Of a stretch of DNA of 64,000 bases, positions 36,144-44,856 are shown one piece after another. Numbering within the stretch: position 1 is the first letter of the stretch; each line of letters opens with the position of its first letter. The DNA lies in assembly GCA_902799665.1 (NCBI GenBank), contig CADCBK010000002.1, positions 68,832-132,831 of the forward strand, given 5' to 3'. Origin of the DNA: an uncultured Spirochaetaceae bacterium (lineage in GTDB: Bacteria; Spirochaetota; Spirochaetia; Treponematales; Treponemataceae). Under the pieces are notes generated by a model. It did no database searches, was not told the origin of the DNA, and worked only from the letters and a program-made list of their open reading frames with translations. The position numbers and the translations under genes are program-made.

Positions 36144-37210
36144 TATTCCGCGCTGTTCTCCGCGGACGCTTGGGCCTCTTCCGCTTTTTTCGCTTCGGTC
36201 TCTATTTGGTTGGCCAAAATTTTTTCTTGGCGGTCAAGCAAAAAGCGGCAGCGCTCGGCAAGCTCAGACTGAGGTTCCAATTCAATGGCGGCGTTCAAGT
36301 ACTCGATGATTTTTTTTGAGTTCTCTACGCTCATGTCGTTTTTTCCCGTGATGTAAGCCGCCGCGAAATAGCTGCGCTGCTTTTCCTCAACAGAAAGAAA
36401 CTTTGACTTTAAAGGCTCCAAATAGCATTCCACGGCCTTTTCGGGCTGGCGGCGCAAATAGCAATCCATCGCCTTTGTCGAGGCGCGGGCAAGCAAATGC
36501 TTCCCAAGCAGGCCGCTTTCATTCTTTTTGTCAAGCTTTATGACTTCATCGCTCAAGGCGCGCAGCTGGTAGCGGTAATTCGCTTTTGTCTGCTCAAAAA
36601 GCTCGTCGATTTTCGCGACGCGGTCAAGCCCCTTGGCGCCGTCAATCTCGGCAAGAAGCTTGTCCATGCCGTCAATGTCTTTTCGGTCAAGCTCAATGAT
36701 TTTTGACAACTCTTCTGGATTTTCGGCGGGCAAGTAGGTGATGTTTGTAATCACATATCCCTGCTTTGTCAAAATCATCACGGCCGGAGCGGTTTCCAAA
36801 CCATAAATGACGGCGGTGTTCATGTCGCGGTCGTTTTTGGCTTCGTCAAAATTTTCGGACTTTTTTGAAAAACGCTCCCTGCTAAAGTCAATCAAGCAAG
36901 TCTCAAACTCGTTTCCAAAAATTTCGTTGTAATCGCTTGCGTGAAGAACGCCGTCTAAAATTTTTTCGTTAAAGCCGCCGTCCTCCATCTTTGTGAAAAA
37001 CAAAAGTATTTTCTTTCCGCTCTTTTTGGCCGCGGCCAAAACGCTGTCAAAGTCGCTGTAAATGCCATAGGCGTCAGGCGCTGACTTTTTTGAGCAGCCG
37101 CAAAAAAACGCGGCCGCGGCAAAGGCTACAAGCGCGACAAACAACGCGGCGGCTTTGTTGGCCTTGCGGTTTTTGTCCGCGAGCTTTTCAAAACAATTTT
37201 CTTTCATCAT
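36143..37210 (-). CDS. Lipoprotein with thioredoxin-like fold and TPR-like helices
   Basis: A 355-residue lipoprotein (basic N-terminus, hydrophobic segment, then FFCGC with Cys39). Residues about 48-170 look like a thioredoxin fold (AKKSGKKILLFFTK...VIYGLETAPAVMILTKQGYV) but lack the CxxC active site. The rest is helical and TPR-like, ending in a Glu/Ala-rich tail. A redox-inactive thioredoxin-fold scaffold is likely. It sits 8 bases after purL and directly before two CNNM genes, with an AAGGAA ribosome site overlapping the purL stop. Confidence 0.6.
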   Translation of the reverse strand: MMKENCFEKLADKNRKANKAAALFVALVAFAAAAFFCGCSKKSAPDAYGIYSDFDSVLAAAKKSGKKILLFFTKMEDGGFNEKILDGVLHASDYNEIFGNEFETCLIDFSRERFSKKSENFDEAKNDRDMNTAVIYGLETAPAVMILTKQGYVITNITYLPAENPEELSKIIELDRKDIDGMDKLLAEIDGAKGLDRVAKIDELFEQTKANYRYQLRALSDEVIKLDKKNESGLLGKHLLARASTKAMDCYLRRQPEKAVECYLEPLKSKFLSVEEKQRSYFAAAYITGKNDMSVENSKKIIEYLNAAIELEPQSELAERCRFLLDRQEKILANQIETEAKKAEEAQASAENSAE

Positions 37211-37218
37211 AAAATTCC

Positions 37219-40200
37219 TTACTTAAAGTAGCTCACGCCGGCGGCAAAAAGGTTCTGGCAAGAATTTTCAAAGTTGTTTGTCAGAGGATTTCCCGCGACG
37301 TTTTTAATCAAGTCGGCGCTGGCTCCGTTCAAGTCGTTTCCAATCGTTCGCTCGCTGTGGCCCATCTTTCCAAGCACGCGGCCGTCGGGGCTGGTCATTC
37401 CCTCGATGGCGTACATGGAGCCGTTGGGATTGTCCGGTTCCACAATCGCGGGGTTTCCTTTTTCGTCAACGTACTGGCTGAAGATTTGTCCCTTGTTGAA
37501 CAATTCCTTGGCCAGGCGCGGGCTGATAATCACGCGGCCTTCTCCGTGGCTGATTGGAACAAGGTGAATTCTTTGGTCGATGACCGAAGCGTTCTTGGCC
37601 CAGGGGCTCATCGCGCTTGTCATTCTTGTGCGGACTATGCGCGAGATGTGGCGGCCGATTTGGTTAAAGGTGAGCGTAGGCATTTCGGCGCTGGGCTCGC
37701 GGATTTCTCCGTAAGGAACAAGGCCGGTCTTTATCAAGGCTTGGAAGCCGTTGCAAATTCCAAGAACAAGGCCGTCGCGCTTTTTTAGAAGGTTCATTAT
37801 TTGCTCGGCGACGCGGCCTTCGCGCAAAACGTTGGCGATGTACTTGCCCGAACCGTCCGGCTCGTCGCCCGCGCTAAAGCCGCCCGAAAGCGCCAAGATT
37901 TGCGCCTTCTTAAGCGCCTTGGCCAACTCGTCAAGCGAGTCGCTAAGCGCTTGCGGAGTGTTGTTCCTAAAGACCAAAATTTTTGTGTCGGCTCCGGCCA
38001 AATTAAAGGCGCGGGCCATGTCGTACTCGCAGTTTGTGCCGGGGAAAACCGGGATCAAAACGCGCGGATGCTTTTTGCAAACGTTAAAGCTGGGATTGCT
38101 TCTAGCGTCGCTCAACGACGAGTGGACGTCCTTGGCAAAGTCGGGAAGATCTTCTTGCTTTTCCGCGCCGCTTGTTTGCGGGAACACTTCCGACAAAGTG
38201 TTTTCCCATGCCTTTTGCGCGTCCGAAAGCTTTATGGCCGTAGTCGTGGCCTTTGTCTTTCCGACGACGATGATTTTTTCTTCGGCGATTGTCTTTCCTA
38301 AAAGGCTCAATGTTCCTTGCGCGAAATTTTCTTCGCCAAGATTTTCTTCGGTCTCAACGACAATCGAGCCGTAAAGGGGAACGAACAAATCCTTGGCCTT
38401 CGCGGGACGAATTATTTCCGCTCCGATTCTGTTTCCCATCGCCATCTTGGTGACGGCCTCGGCGATTCCGCCGGCGCGGACAGGATAGAGGGCGCGGATT
38501 TTTCCGGCCTTGTTCAAGGCGAAAAGCGCCTGGCAGTTTTTCTTAAAGGCTTCGTAGTCGGGAGCCAGCAACTCTGAATAAGGAAGCTTTACAAGGTAAA
38601 TGTTTGAGCCGGCTTTTTTGAACGAGCCGCTTTGCGCGTCTTGGACTTCTCCGTGGCCGACGGCAAAGCTTACGAGCGTGTGCGGAACGTTGAGCTTTTC
38701 AAAAGTTCCGCTCATGCTGTCCTTTCCTCCGATGCTGGCGGTTCCCATCGCGTTTTGCGCCGTGATGGAACCAAGCAAGGCTGCGGCCGGGTAGCCCCAA
38801 GTTTTTGGGTCTACGGCGCGGCCAAAGAATTCCTGGAACGAAAGCCGCGCTTTTAGCGGGTCGGCTCCCAAGCACAAAAGGTTTGCCAAGCTTGAAATGA
38901 CAGAAACTTGCGCGCCGTGCCAAGGGCTCCATTCGCAAACGCGCGGGTCAAAGCCGTATGCCATAAAGCTTACGGTGGAAGTTTCGCGCGGAGACATTAC
39001 CGGAATCTTTGCCGTCATGCCCGCTTCGGGAGTGGACTGCCAGCGGCCGCCGTAGGGGAACAATACAGAGCTGGATCCGATTGAGCCGTCGAAGCGCTCG
39101 CCCAAGCCGCGCTGGGAGCAGCAAGCCAAGTCGGCCATGTTTTGAATCCATGCCTTTTGCAAGGCAGCGGAAGTCGCGCCCGTTCCCAATTTTTTGGCGG
39201 TGGAAGAAAGCGGCTTTAAAAGCGGAGAAGATGCCGGCGCGGCGGGACTTTGAATCAAAGCCTTGGCCTCGTGGCGCGCTCCAGCCGCGTCCAAGAATTC
39301 TCGGGCGATGTTTACGATTACAGAGCCGCGCCAGGTCATCACCAAACGGTTTGTGTCGGTGACTGTCGCGACTACAACAGCGTTAAGGTTTTCGGCGGCC
39401 GCGGCCTTAATGAATTTCTTTGCGTCCTTGGGGCGGACGACGACGGCCATTCGCTCCTGGCTTTCGGAAATGGCAAGCTCTGTTCCGTTGAGGCCTTCGT
39501 ACTTTTTGGGAACGGCGTCAAGGTTGATGTCCAAGCCGGGCGCCAACTCTCCGACGGCGACGCTGACTCCGCCCGCTCCAAAGTCGTTGCAGCGGACAAT
39601 CATAAGGCTTACGTCTTCGCTTCGGAACAAGCGCTGAATCTTTCGCTCCTCGACGGCGTTTCCCTTTTGGACTTCGGCGGCGGCGGTGGTGACGGATTTT
39701 TCCGTGTGGACTTTAGAAGAGCCGGTCGCTCCTCCGATTCCGTCTCGGCCAGTTCCGCCTCCAAGCAAGATGACAATGTCGCCGGCCTGCGGCGTTCCGC
39801 GGACAACGTTCTTGGCCGGAGCGGCCGCGATAACCGCGCCAAGCTCCATGCGCTTTGCCGCGTATCCGGGATGGTATATTTCGTGGACTTGGCCTGTGGT
39901 CAAGCCGATTTGGTTTCCGTAGCTCGAAAAGCCTTGGGCGGATTCGCGGCAAAGCTTTAGTTGCGGGAGCTTTCCCTTTATCGTTTTGTTCAACGGAACT
40001 GTCGGGTCGGCCGCTCCGGTGACGCGCATTGACTGGTAAACCCAAGAGCGTCCCGAAAGCGGGTCGCGAATGGCGCCGCCAATGCAAGTGGCCGCGCCGC
40101 CAAAGGGTTCGATCTCGGTCGGGTGGTTGTGCGTTTCGTTCTTGAACATCAAGAGCCAGCGCTCGGTGGCTTTCTTTGAAGAGGGGTCGATTTTCCTTCC

Positions 40201-41166
40201 CTTTTCGTCTGTCGTGTAGTGGACGTCGATGTAAACCGAGCAGGCGTTGATTTCTTCGCTTTGCTCAAGGTCGGCGAGTTTTCCGGCTTTTTTAAGATGC
40301 TTGATTCCGATGACGGCCATGTCCATCAAGGTGACGGGCTTGTCGCTGCGGCCGGCGTAAAGGTCGGCGCGCATGTCTTCGTATTCTTTGAGCGAGGCCT
40401 TAATCAGTTTTTCGTAAGGGCCCTTCTCTATCTTTATGTCCTTTAGTTCCGTCAAGAAAGTCGTGTGGCGGCAGTGGTCGCTCCAGTATGTGTCAAGGAC
40501 GCGGATTTCCGTTTCGGTCGGGTCGCGGCCTTCCTTGGCAAAATAGTCCTGCAGGAATTTTATGTCGGCGTAGTCCATCGCCAAGCCCATCTTTTGCAAG
40601 TAGGACTCAAGTTCCGCCTTCTTGAATTTTATGAAGCCGTCAACAACAGGAATGTCGCCGGGCTGTTCTGTTTTCATTTTTAAGGTTGAAGGAAGCTCCT
40701 CCGAAGCCAAGCGCGAGTCGACGGGGTTGACCAAATAGCTTTGGATTTTTTGGACGTCCTTGGCAGAAATTTTTCCTGTAAGGATTACGATTTTGGCGCA
40801 GCGGACACGGGGCGGCTCCTTGCCTGTCTCGACGGATTTTTCCAAGCTCTTTCGCAAAAGGCTAAGGCACTGCTCGGCGCTGTCGGCCCGCTGGTCGTAC
40901 TGCCCCGGAAGGTATTCCCAAATGATTTGGGTTTCGCCGGCCTTTACGCTCAACTGGTTGTAGATTACGCTGTCGGATTGCGGTTCGGAAAAGATTCGCT
41001 GAACGGCGGTCTTGGCCACGGCCGGCATGACGTTTTCAATGTCATAGCGGTTTAGATAACGCGCGCTCTTTACAGAGCTTACGCCCAAAAAATTCTTGAC
41101 GTCACTAAGAATGCGTCGGGCTTCGTTTTCAAAGCCTTTTTGACGCTCAACATAAATACGGAACAT
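37219..41166 (-). CDS. purL: Phosphoribosylformylglycinamidine synthase (large, single-chain)
   Basis: A 1,315-residue enzyme of purine synthesis that turns FGAR to FGAM using glutamine and ATP. It contains the PurS-like N-terminus, two AIRS-type ATP domains (GTGRDGIGGATGSS, DFGAGGVSVAVGE, GGKDSMSGTF) and a C-terminal glutaminase (PGTNCEYDM, SGGFSAGDEPDG, GICNGFQALIKTGLV with the Cys nucleophile). This is the fused form found in gammaproteobacteria and eukaryotes. The start at 41166 is six bases after a TATAAT box, so the mRNA is probably leaderless. It heads an operon with the lipoprotein and CNNM genes. Confidence 0.93.
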   Translation of the reverse strand: MFRIYVERQKGFENEARRILSDVKNFLGVSSVKSARYLNRYDIENVMPAVAKTAVQRIFSEPQSDSVIYNQLSVKAGETQIIWEYLPGQYDQRADSAEQCLSLLRKSLEKSVETGKEPPRVRCAKIVILTGKISAKDVQKIQSYLVNPVDSRLASEELPSTLKMKTEQPGDIPVVDGFIKFKKAELESYLQKMGLAMDYADIKFLQDYFAKEGRDPTETEIRVLDTYWSDHCRHTTFLTELKDIKIEKGPYEKLIKASLKEYEDMRADLYAGRSDKPVTLMDMAVIGIKHLKKAGKLADLEQSEEINACSVYIDVHYTTDEKGRKIDPSSKKATERWLLMFKNETHNHPTEIEPFGGAATCIGGAIRDPLSGRSWVYQSMRVTGAADPTVPLNKTIKGKLPQLKLCRESAQGFSSYGNQIGLTTGQVHEIYHPGYAAKRMELGAVIAAAPAKNVVRGTPQAGDIVILLGGGTGRDGIGGATGSSKVHTEKSVTTAAAEVQKGNAVEERKIQRLFRSEDVSLMIVRCNDFGAGGVSVAVGELAPGLDINLDAVPKKYEGLNGTELAISESQERMAVVVRPKDAKKFIKAAAAENLNAVVVATVTDTNRLVMTWRGSVIVNIAREFLDAAGARHEAKALIQSPAAPASSPLLKPLSSTAKKLGTGATSAALQKAWIQNMADLACCSQRGLGERFDGSIGSSSVLFPYGGRWQSTPEAGMTAKIPVMSPRETSTVSFMAYGFDPRVCEWSPWHGAQVSVISSLANLLCLGADPLKARLSFQEFFGRAVDPKTWGYPAAALLGSITAQNAMGTASIGGKDSMSGTFEKLNVPHTLVSFAVGHGEVQDAQSGSFKKAGSNIYLVKLPYSELLAPDYEAFKKNCQALFALNKAGKIRALYPVRAGGIAEAVTKMAMGNRIGAEIIRPAKAKDLFVPLYGSIVVETEENLGEENFAQGTLSLLGKTIAEEKIIVVGKTKATTTAIKLSDAQKAWENTLSEVFPQTSGAEKQEDLPDFAKDVHSSLSDARSNPSFNVCKKHPRVLIPVFPGTNCEYDMARAFNLAGADTKILVFRNNTPQALSDSLDELAKALKKAQILALSGGFSAGDEPDGSGKYIANVLREGRVAEQIMNLLKKRDGLVLGICNGFQALIKTGLVPYGEIREPSAEMPTLTFNQIGRHISRIVRTRMTSAMSPWAKNASVIDQRIHLVPISHGEGRVIISPRLAKELFNKGQIFSQYVDEKGNPAIVEPDNPNGSMYAIEGMTSPDGRVLGKMGHSERTIGNDLNGASADLIKNVAGNPLTNNFENSCQNLFAAGVSYFK

Positions 41167-41172
41167 TCCTCC

Positions 41173-41201
41173 ATTATAAAGAAAAAGCCCGCGCCATTCA
41201 A
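41173..41201 (-). promoter_or_regulatory. Promoter of purL
   Basis: TTGAAT at 41201-41196, 17 bases, TATAAT at 41178-41173, six bases, then the purL ATG. It is almost a consensus sigma-70 promoter giving a leaderless transcript. It overlaps a hairpin at 41186-41211. Confidence 0.7.
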
Positions 41202-41211
41202 GACGCGGGCT
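41179..41211 (-). terminator. Terminator hairpin superimposed on the purL promoter
   Basis: On the minus strand AGCCCGCG pairs with CGCGGGCT around a 10-base loop, followed by TTTTC. The loop holds the -35 box, and the T run lies in the promoter spacer. No minus-strand gene ends just upstream, so it would stop antisense read-through into purL. Confidence 0.7.
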
Positions 41212-41233
41212 GTGTAAGTTATAATGCGTAGTA

Positions 41234-41262
41234 TAGACATTTCGCAGTGAAAAGTCTATAAT
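41234..41262 (+). promoter_or_regulatory. Promoter of the first periplasmic paralogue
   Basis: TAGACA (41234-41239), 17 bases, TATAAT (41257-41262), divergent from the purL promoter. The leader is about 55 bases and has a good ribosome site. Confidence 0.65.
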
Positions 41263-41323
41263 AAAAATAGCGCTCCAGTTTGGACGCAATTCATACTTTT
41301 TTATTTTAAAGGAGTTACCGAAA

Positions 41324-42061
41324 ATGAAATTTTCAAAAATAATCGCTTCGGCTCTTTTCTTGGCCGCTTTGTCATCAATGGCTTTTGCCGCCAAAACAAA
41401 AACAAAGGCCGCCAGCGTGAAGGTCCCCAACAAAGACATTCTTGACTATCAGGGTTCTGAATGGGGAGACGCGTGTCCAAAATGGGTTCGCACCCTTAAC
41501 TCAAACAGCACGGAAGCAGTTGGAAAGGAACTCGGAATCGACACAGAAAAGTACTTGATTTACGTCGCCCAGGGACGCGGAAGCGACCTTGACATGGCTG
41601 AAATTTGGGTAAAGAACATCCAGGCCAAGCAGGAAGTCGCCGCCTCTATCAGCCAAATCATCGCCTCAAACACAATCGCGGAAATGCGCGCGGCTGACGG
41701 AAAAGAGCCCGACGCCAACACAAAGAAGCGCATCTACGAAAACGCCACTCGCATGGCTTCTGTCGTAGACCTTCACAGCCTTGACTTTGTGACCCAGTTC
41801 TGGATTTACACAGGAACTCTCCCTGCCGGAAAAAAGAAGGCCAAGAGCGACAAGGACTACACAAAGCTTGAATACACATATTACGTTGTGTACAAGATGG
41901 ACAAGGATGACTACCAGCGCCAGCTTGACGCCGCCATGAAGTCAGTCGACTCAAGCGGAAATGTAGCCTATATGCCTTACATCCAGAAGGTTGCGGCCGC
42001 CATGGTAGGACAGGACCTTTTCGCCGGAAACAACATTTCGATGGAAGAAAGCGGCAACTAA
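41324..42061 (+). CDS. Exported protein, paralogue A
   Basis: A 245-residue exported protein (signal MKFSKIIASALFLAALSSMAFA). It has the landmarks DYQGSEWGDACPKWVRTL, SDLDMAEIWVKNIQAKQEVAASISQII and a late FWIYTG...YYVVYKMD. These recur in the downstream gene, so the two are paralogues. LPP20-like proteins have a similar W..G....P.WV pattern, but this is only a resemblance. It has a strong promoter and an AAAGGAG ribosome site. The function is unknown; the location is the periplasm or outer membrane. Confidence 0.6.
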   Translation: MKFSKIIASALFLAALSSMAFAAKTKTKAASVKVPNKDILDYQGSEWGDACPKWVRTLNSNSTEAVGKELGIDTEKYLIYVAQGRGSDLDMAEIWVKNIQAKQEVAASISQIIASNTIAEMRAADGKEPDANTKKRIYENATRMASVVDLHSLDFVTQFWIYTGTLPAGKKKAKSDKDYTKLEYTYYVVYKMDKDDYQRQLDAAMKSVDSSGNVAYMPYIQKVAAAMVGQDLFAGNNISMEESGN

Positions 42062-42079
42062 AAGCGAAAGGCTGCCAAC

Positions 42080-42130
42080 AAAAAAGCGTCTTGATTCATG
42101 TCTAAAAGACCGGAACAAGGCGCTTTTTTT
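42080..42130 (+). terminator. Terminator between the two paralogues
   Basis: AAAAAAGCGTCTTG (42080-42093) pairs with CAAGGCGCTTTTTT (42116-42129, one G-T pair) over a 22-base loop, followed by T residues. Confidence 0.75.
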
Positions 42131-42157
42131 ATCGCTTTTTTCAAGGAGAAGATTATC

Positions 42158-42610
42158 ATGCCAAAATTTTTTAGGAAGGCCGCGCTCTTTGCCGCGACAA
42201 TTTTCATGCTCGCGGCGCTCCAAGCCCCGGCTCTTTTCGCCCAAGCCGAGATTACAGACTGGAAGGGAATGGAAGGCGGCGAGGAAATTCCGGAATGGGT
42301 TTCGCGCCTAGAGGATTTGGCGGACGAAAGTCAAAGCGGTAAAATCGAATGGTCAAAAAAATCAAGGCGCCTGTTCAAGTCTCTTGGCGCGAAAAAAGAC
42401 GACGCGCTTTTTTATTCAATCCAAGAAGCGTCCGACCTTGACGCCGCCCAAAGCGCCGCTAAAAGCATGGCCAAAAAAGAGGCCGCCTTGCAAAGCGAAA
42501 TTTCCAACGCAAAAGGCTTGTCCATTGTCGCGGACTTTTGGCTTGAAGAAAGCTACGGCAAAGAAACAGCCTTCACCGCCTATGCGGTTTATAAGTTCAA
42601 TTCAAACTAA
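42158..42610 (+). CDS. Exported protein, paralogue B
   Basis: A 150-residue exported protein (signal MPKFFRKAALFAATIFMLAAL, cleavage near AQA), shorter than its upstream paralogue. Shared landmarks are DWKGMEGGEEIPEWVSRL, SDLDAAQSAAKSMAKKEAALQSEI and FWLEESYGKETAFTAYAVYKF. The start at 42158 follows AAGGAGAA; an upstream start 20 codons earlier is rejected because it precedes the signal peptide and overlaps the terminator. The function is unknown. It overlaps the convergent phosphohexomutase gene by four bases. Confidence 0.6.
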   Translation: MPKFFRKAALFAATIFMLAALQAPALFAQAEITDWKGMEGGEEIPEWVSRLEDLADESQSGKIEWSKKSRRLFKSLGAKKDDALFYSIQEASDLDAAQSAAKSMAKKEAALQSEISNAKGLSIVADFWLEESYGKETAFTAYAVYKFNSN

Positions 42611-44118
42611 AGCGCGCTCATGTCAAGCTTGTCAAAGCCTGTCAAAAGCAGGGCGGCCACATGCTTGATTTTTTCAAGCGAGCCGGGCGTGGTTCCTTCT
42701 ATATTCAACGGCATCACAGGATCATGCAAGCTTAGGCGCAAGAGCATCCAGCCTTCCGCTCCGTCGGCTTCAGGGCCGCCCTTAAAGGAAATGCGGACGC
42801 CCTCAAAAGACTCCGGCAAATCGCAGCCGGCGTCGCGGGCGCGCTCGGCAAAGGCGGCCAAAACCTGCTTTCCGTATTCCTTAAAATTTTCGTCCTTAAT
42901 CTTAAAGCGAATCTCGGCCTCGTCTCCGGGAGGAGGCAGGCGCTCGATAAGGCTTTGCAATTTCTTTCCCTGCTTTGCGGCGTTTGCCAAGGCGATTACC
43001 AATTGAACGGCCAAGAAGGCGCCGTCGTCCAAAAAGTAATTGTCCTTTAACGCGCCGTGGCCGCTTGTTTCCATCGCCAAAGGAGCGTTGACTCCATCCG
43101 CGCAAAGCTCCTTTTGCTTGTTGATGACGTTCTTGTAGCCGCGCATGTAGCGCAAGTGCCTCAAGCCCAAAACGCGCTCCAAGAAGAAAGTAAGGCGGTC
43201 GCTTGTCACGCTGTCGGTGATGATTGTCGCTCCCCTGTTGCGCGGGGCTAGAATCGCGCTTATCATTGCGATAATCGCGTCGCGGTTTATTTCGCTTCCG
43301 TCGTCAAGGACCGCTGACATTCTGTCAACGTCGGTGTCAAAGATAAGGCCCAAGTCCGCGTGATTGCTTATTACGGCTTGGCGAATCGATTCCATCGCCT
43401 CTTTGTTTTCCGGATTTGGAATGTGGTTGGGGAAATTTCCGTCCGGCTCCAAGAACTGGCTTCCGTCAATGTTGGCGCCAAGGGGCTTTAAAACCTTTTC
43501 GGCAAAGAAGCCGCCGGCGCCGTTTCCCGCGTCAACGATTATCTTTAGCCCTTCAAGCGGCCGCTGGGAATCGCCAACGCCGTTCATAATCGCCGCGCGC
43601 AAGTGGCGGGCGTACAAGTAAATCAAGTCAAAGTTTTTCTCTTCGGAAATGTCCACCGAAACGACGTCCAACCCCTGCGCAATCTTTAAGATTTCACTTA
43701 TGTCGTCATGCTCAAGGCCGCCGTCCTTTGTAAAGAATTTTATTCCGTTGCGGTTAAAGGGAAGGTGGCTGGCGGTAATCATTACAGAGCCGTCAAACTG
43801 GCTTTGCTCAAATACAATCGACATGAACATCGCCGGCGTCGTTGCCAAGCCGCAGCACTTGACGCCAACTCCGCGGCTTGTCATTCCGGCGGTTACGGCC
43901 ACCATCAAATTTTGGCCGCTGATTCTGGAATCCATTCCAATGCCGACATTCAATTGGTCGGCGCTCTTTTTTGTTTTTTCGCTAAGCCATTGGGCAAAGG
44001 CTTGTCCGATTCTATTTGCGATGGCTGGCGTAAGATTCACTTCTTCGCCTTCCACTCCTTCCAAAGCCACGCCTCTGATGTCGCTTCCGTTCTGCAATTT
44101 TAAAATTTCTTCGTTCAT
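42607..44118 (-). CDS. manB: Phosphomannomutase/phosphoglucomutase
   Basis: A 503-residue alpha-D-phosphohexomutase that moves phosphate between C6 and C1 of mannose or glucose phosphates, feeding sugar nucleotides. The phosphoserine loop is MITASHLPFNRNG and the metal loop is DTDVDRMS. The sugar loop (AMETSGHGALKDN) and the C-terminal phosphate site are present. Substrate preference between mannose and glucose cannot be told. It lies 27 bases downstream of the TetR gene and is probably co-transcribed with it. Confidence 0.9.
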   Translation of the reverse strand: MNEEILKLQNGSDIRGVALEGVEGEEVNLTPAIANRIGQAFAQWLSEKTKKSADQLNVGIGMDSRISGQNLMVAVTAGMTSRGVGVKCCGLATTPAMFMSIVFEQSQFDGSVMITASHLPFNRNGIKFFTKDGGLEHDDISEILKIAQGLDVVSVDISEEKNFDLIYLYARHLRAAIMNGVGDSQRPLEGLKIIVDAGNGAGGFFAEKVLKPLGANIDGSQFLEPDGNFPNHIPNPENKEAMESIRQAVISNHADLGLIFDTDVDRMSAVLDDGSEINRDAIIAMISAILAPRNRGATIITDSVTSDRLTFFLERVLGLRHLRYMRGYKNVINKQKELCADGVNAPLAMETSGHGALKDNYFLDDGAFLAVQLVIALANAAKQGKKLQSLIERLPPPGDEAEIRFKIKDENFKEYGKQVLAAFAERARDAGCDLPESFEGVRISFKGGPEADGAEGWMLLRLSLHDPVMPLNIEGTTPGSLEKIKHVAALLLTGFDKLDMSAL

Positions 44119-44145
44119 GTTCCAGACCGCCTTATATTTTTTTAT

Positions 44146-44808
44146 CTAAATTACATTCCTCAAAATGTCAACCGCAAAGGCCGTTATTCCGGCGATTTGC
44201 TTTTCATCGCTTGGAAGCGCGAACAAGCTTCCCGCGTCGCATTCAGGGTTGCGCCTAATCGTCTCTTTTTTTTGCGCGATGTAAAAATCCAGGCGCGACA
44301 AAATTCCGTCCGTAAAAAAATGCGAATGCAGGCGCAGCTCCTCGTCTGACTTTTGGGCGCTGCCTTTTGTTTGCGCGCTTGCGATTTTAAAGAACAAAAA
44401 ACTTTGGTCAAAAAACTTTTGCCTTTGCGTCTCGCAAATGTCCAAGAAGTTTTTGTCAAAGTATTTTTCGCTTTGAACCAATGTGTAAATTTGAAATAGC
44501 GGTTCGTTTTCGTGGCTCTTGATGTAAGAGTCAACGGATTTTTTAAAAAGCTTTTCGGAATTGGTGGAATTGATTTTTGTGAAAATTTCCTGCTCAAACA
44601 AATTCACCCGCGCGTAAAAGTCGGAACAATAAGAGCAAAGCGCCGCAAGAATTTCTTCCTTGCCCGCAAAATAATTGTAAAGAGAAGCCTTTTTAATTCC
44701 CAAATCTTGCGCGATGTCTGCAAGCGAAGTCTCGCCCATTCCGTTTTTAAATGCGGAAAAAAGCGCCGACTCCACAATGCTCTGCGCGGAAACCGCTTTC
44801 TTTGGCAT
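44146..44808 (-). CDS. TetR-family repressor
   Basis: A 220-residue regulator. The N-terminal HTH (about 25-50, GMGETSLADIAQDLGIKKASLYNYFAGKEEIL) is standard TetR. The rest is a helical ligand and dimer domain with no identifiable ligand. Its promoter overlaps the GH16 stop codon, and a 16-bp operator lies at the transcription start, so it probably represses itself and the phosphohexomutase gene that follows. Confidence 0.9.
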   Translation of the reverse strand: MPKKAVSAQSIVESALFSAFKNGMGETSLADIAQDLGIKKASLYNYFAGKEEILAALCSYCSDFYARVNLFEQEIFTKINSTNSEKLFKKSVDSYIKSHENEPLFQIYTLVQSEKYFDKNFLDICETQRQKFFDQSFLFFKIASAQTKGSAQKSDEELRLHSHFFTDGILSRLDFYIAQKKETIRRNPECDAGSLFALPSDEKQIAGITAFAVDILRNVI

Positions 44809-44809
44809 G

Positions 44810-44825
44810 ACTAACGACCGTTAGT
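44810..44825 (-). promoter_or_regulatory. TetR-type operator
   Basis: ACTAACGACCGTTAGT: perfect 7-bp arms around two bases, directly before the TetR ATG and overlapping the predicted transcription start at about 44821. The CTAAC/GTTAG form is common for TetR proteins. Confidence 0.8.
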
Positions 44826-44827
44826 TT

Positions 44828-44856
44828 ATTTTACTGATACCAGCGAACGTAGTCAA
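44828..44856 (-). promoter_or_regulatory. Promoter of the TetR gene, inside the GH16 stop codon
   Basis: TTGACT at 44856-44851, 17 bases, TAAAAT at 44833-44828. The TAA of the -10 is the GH16 stop codon. Confidence 0.6.
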
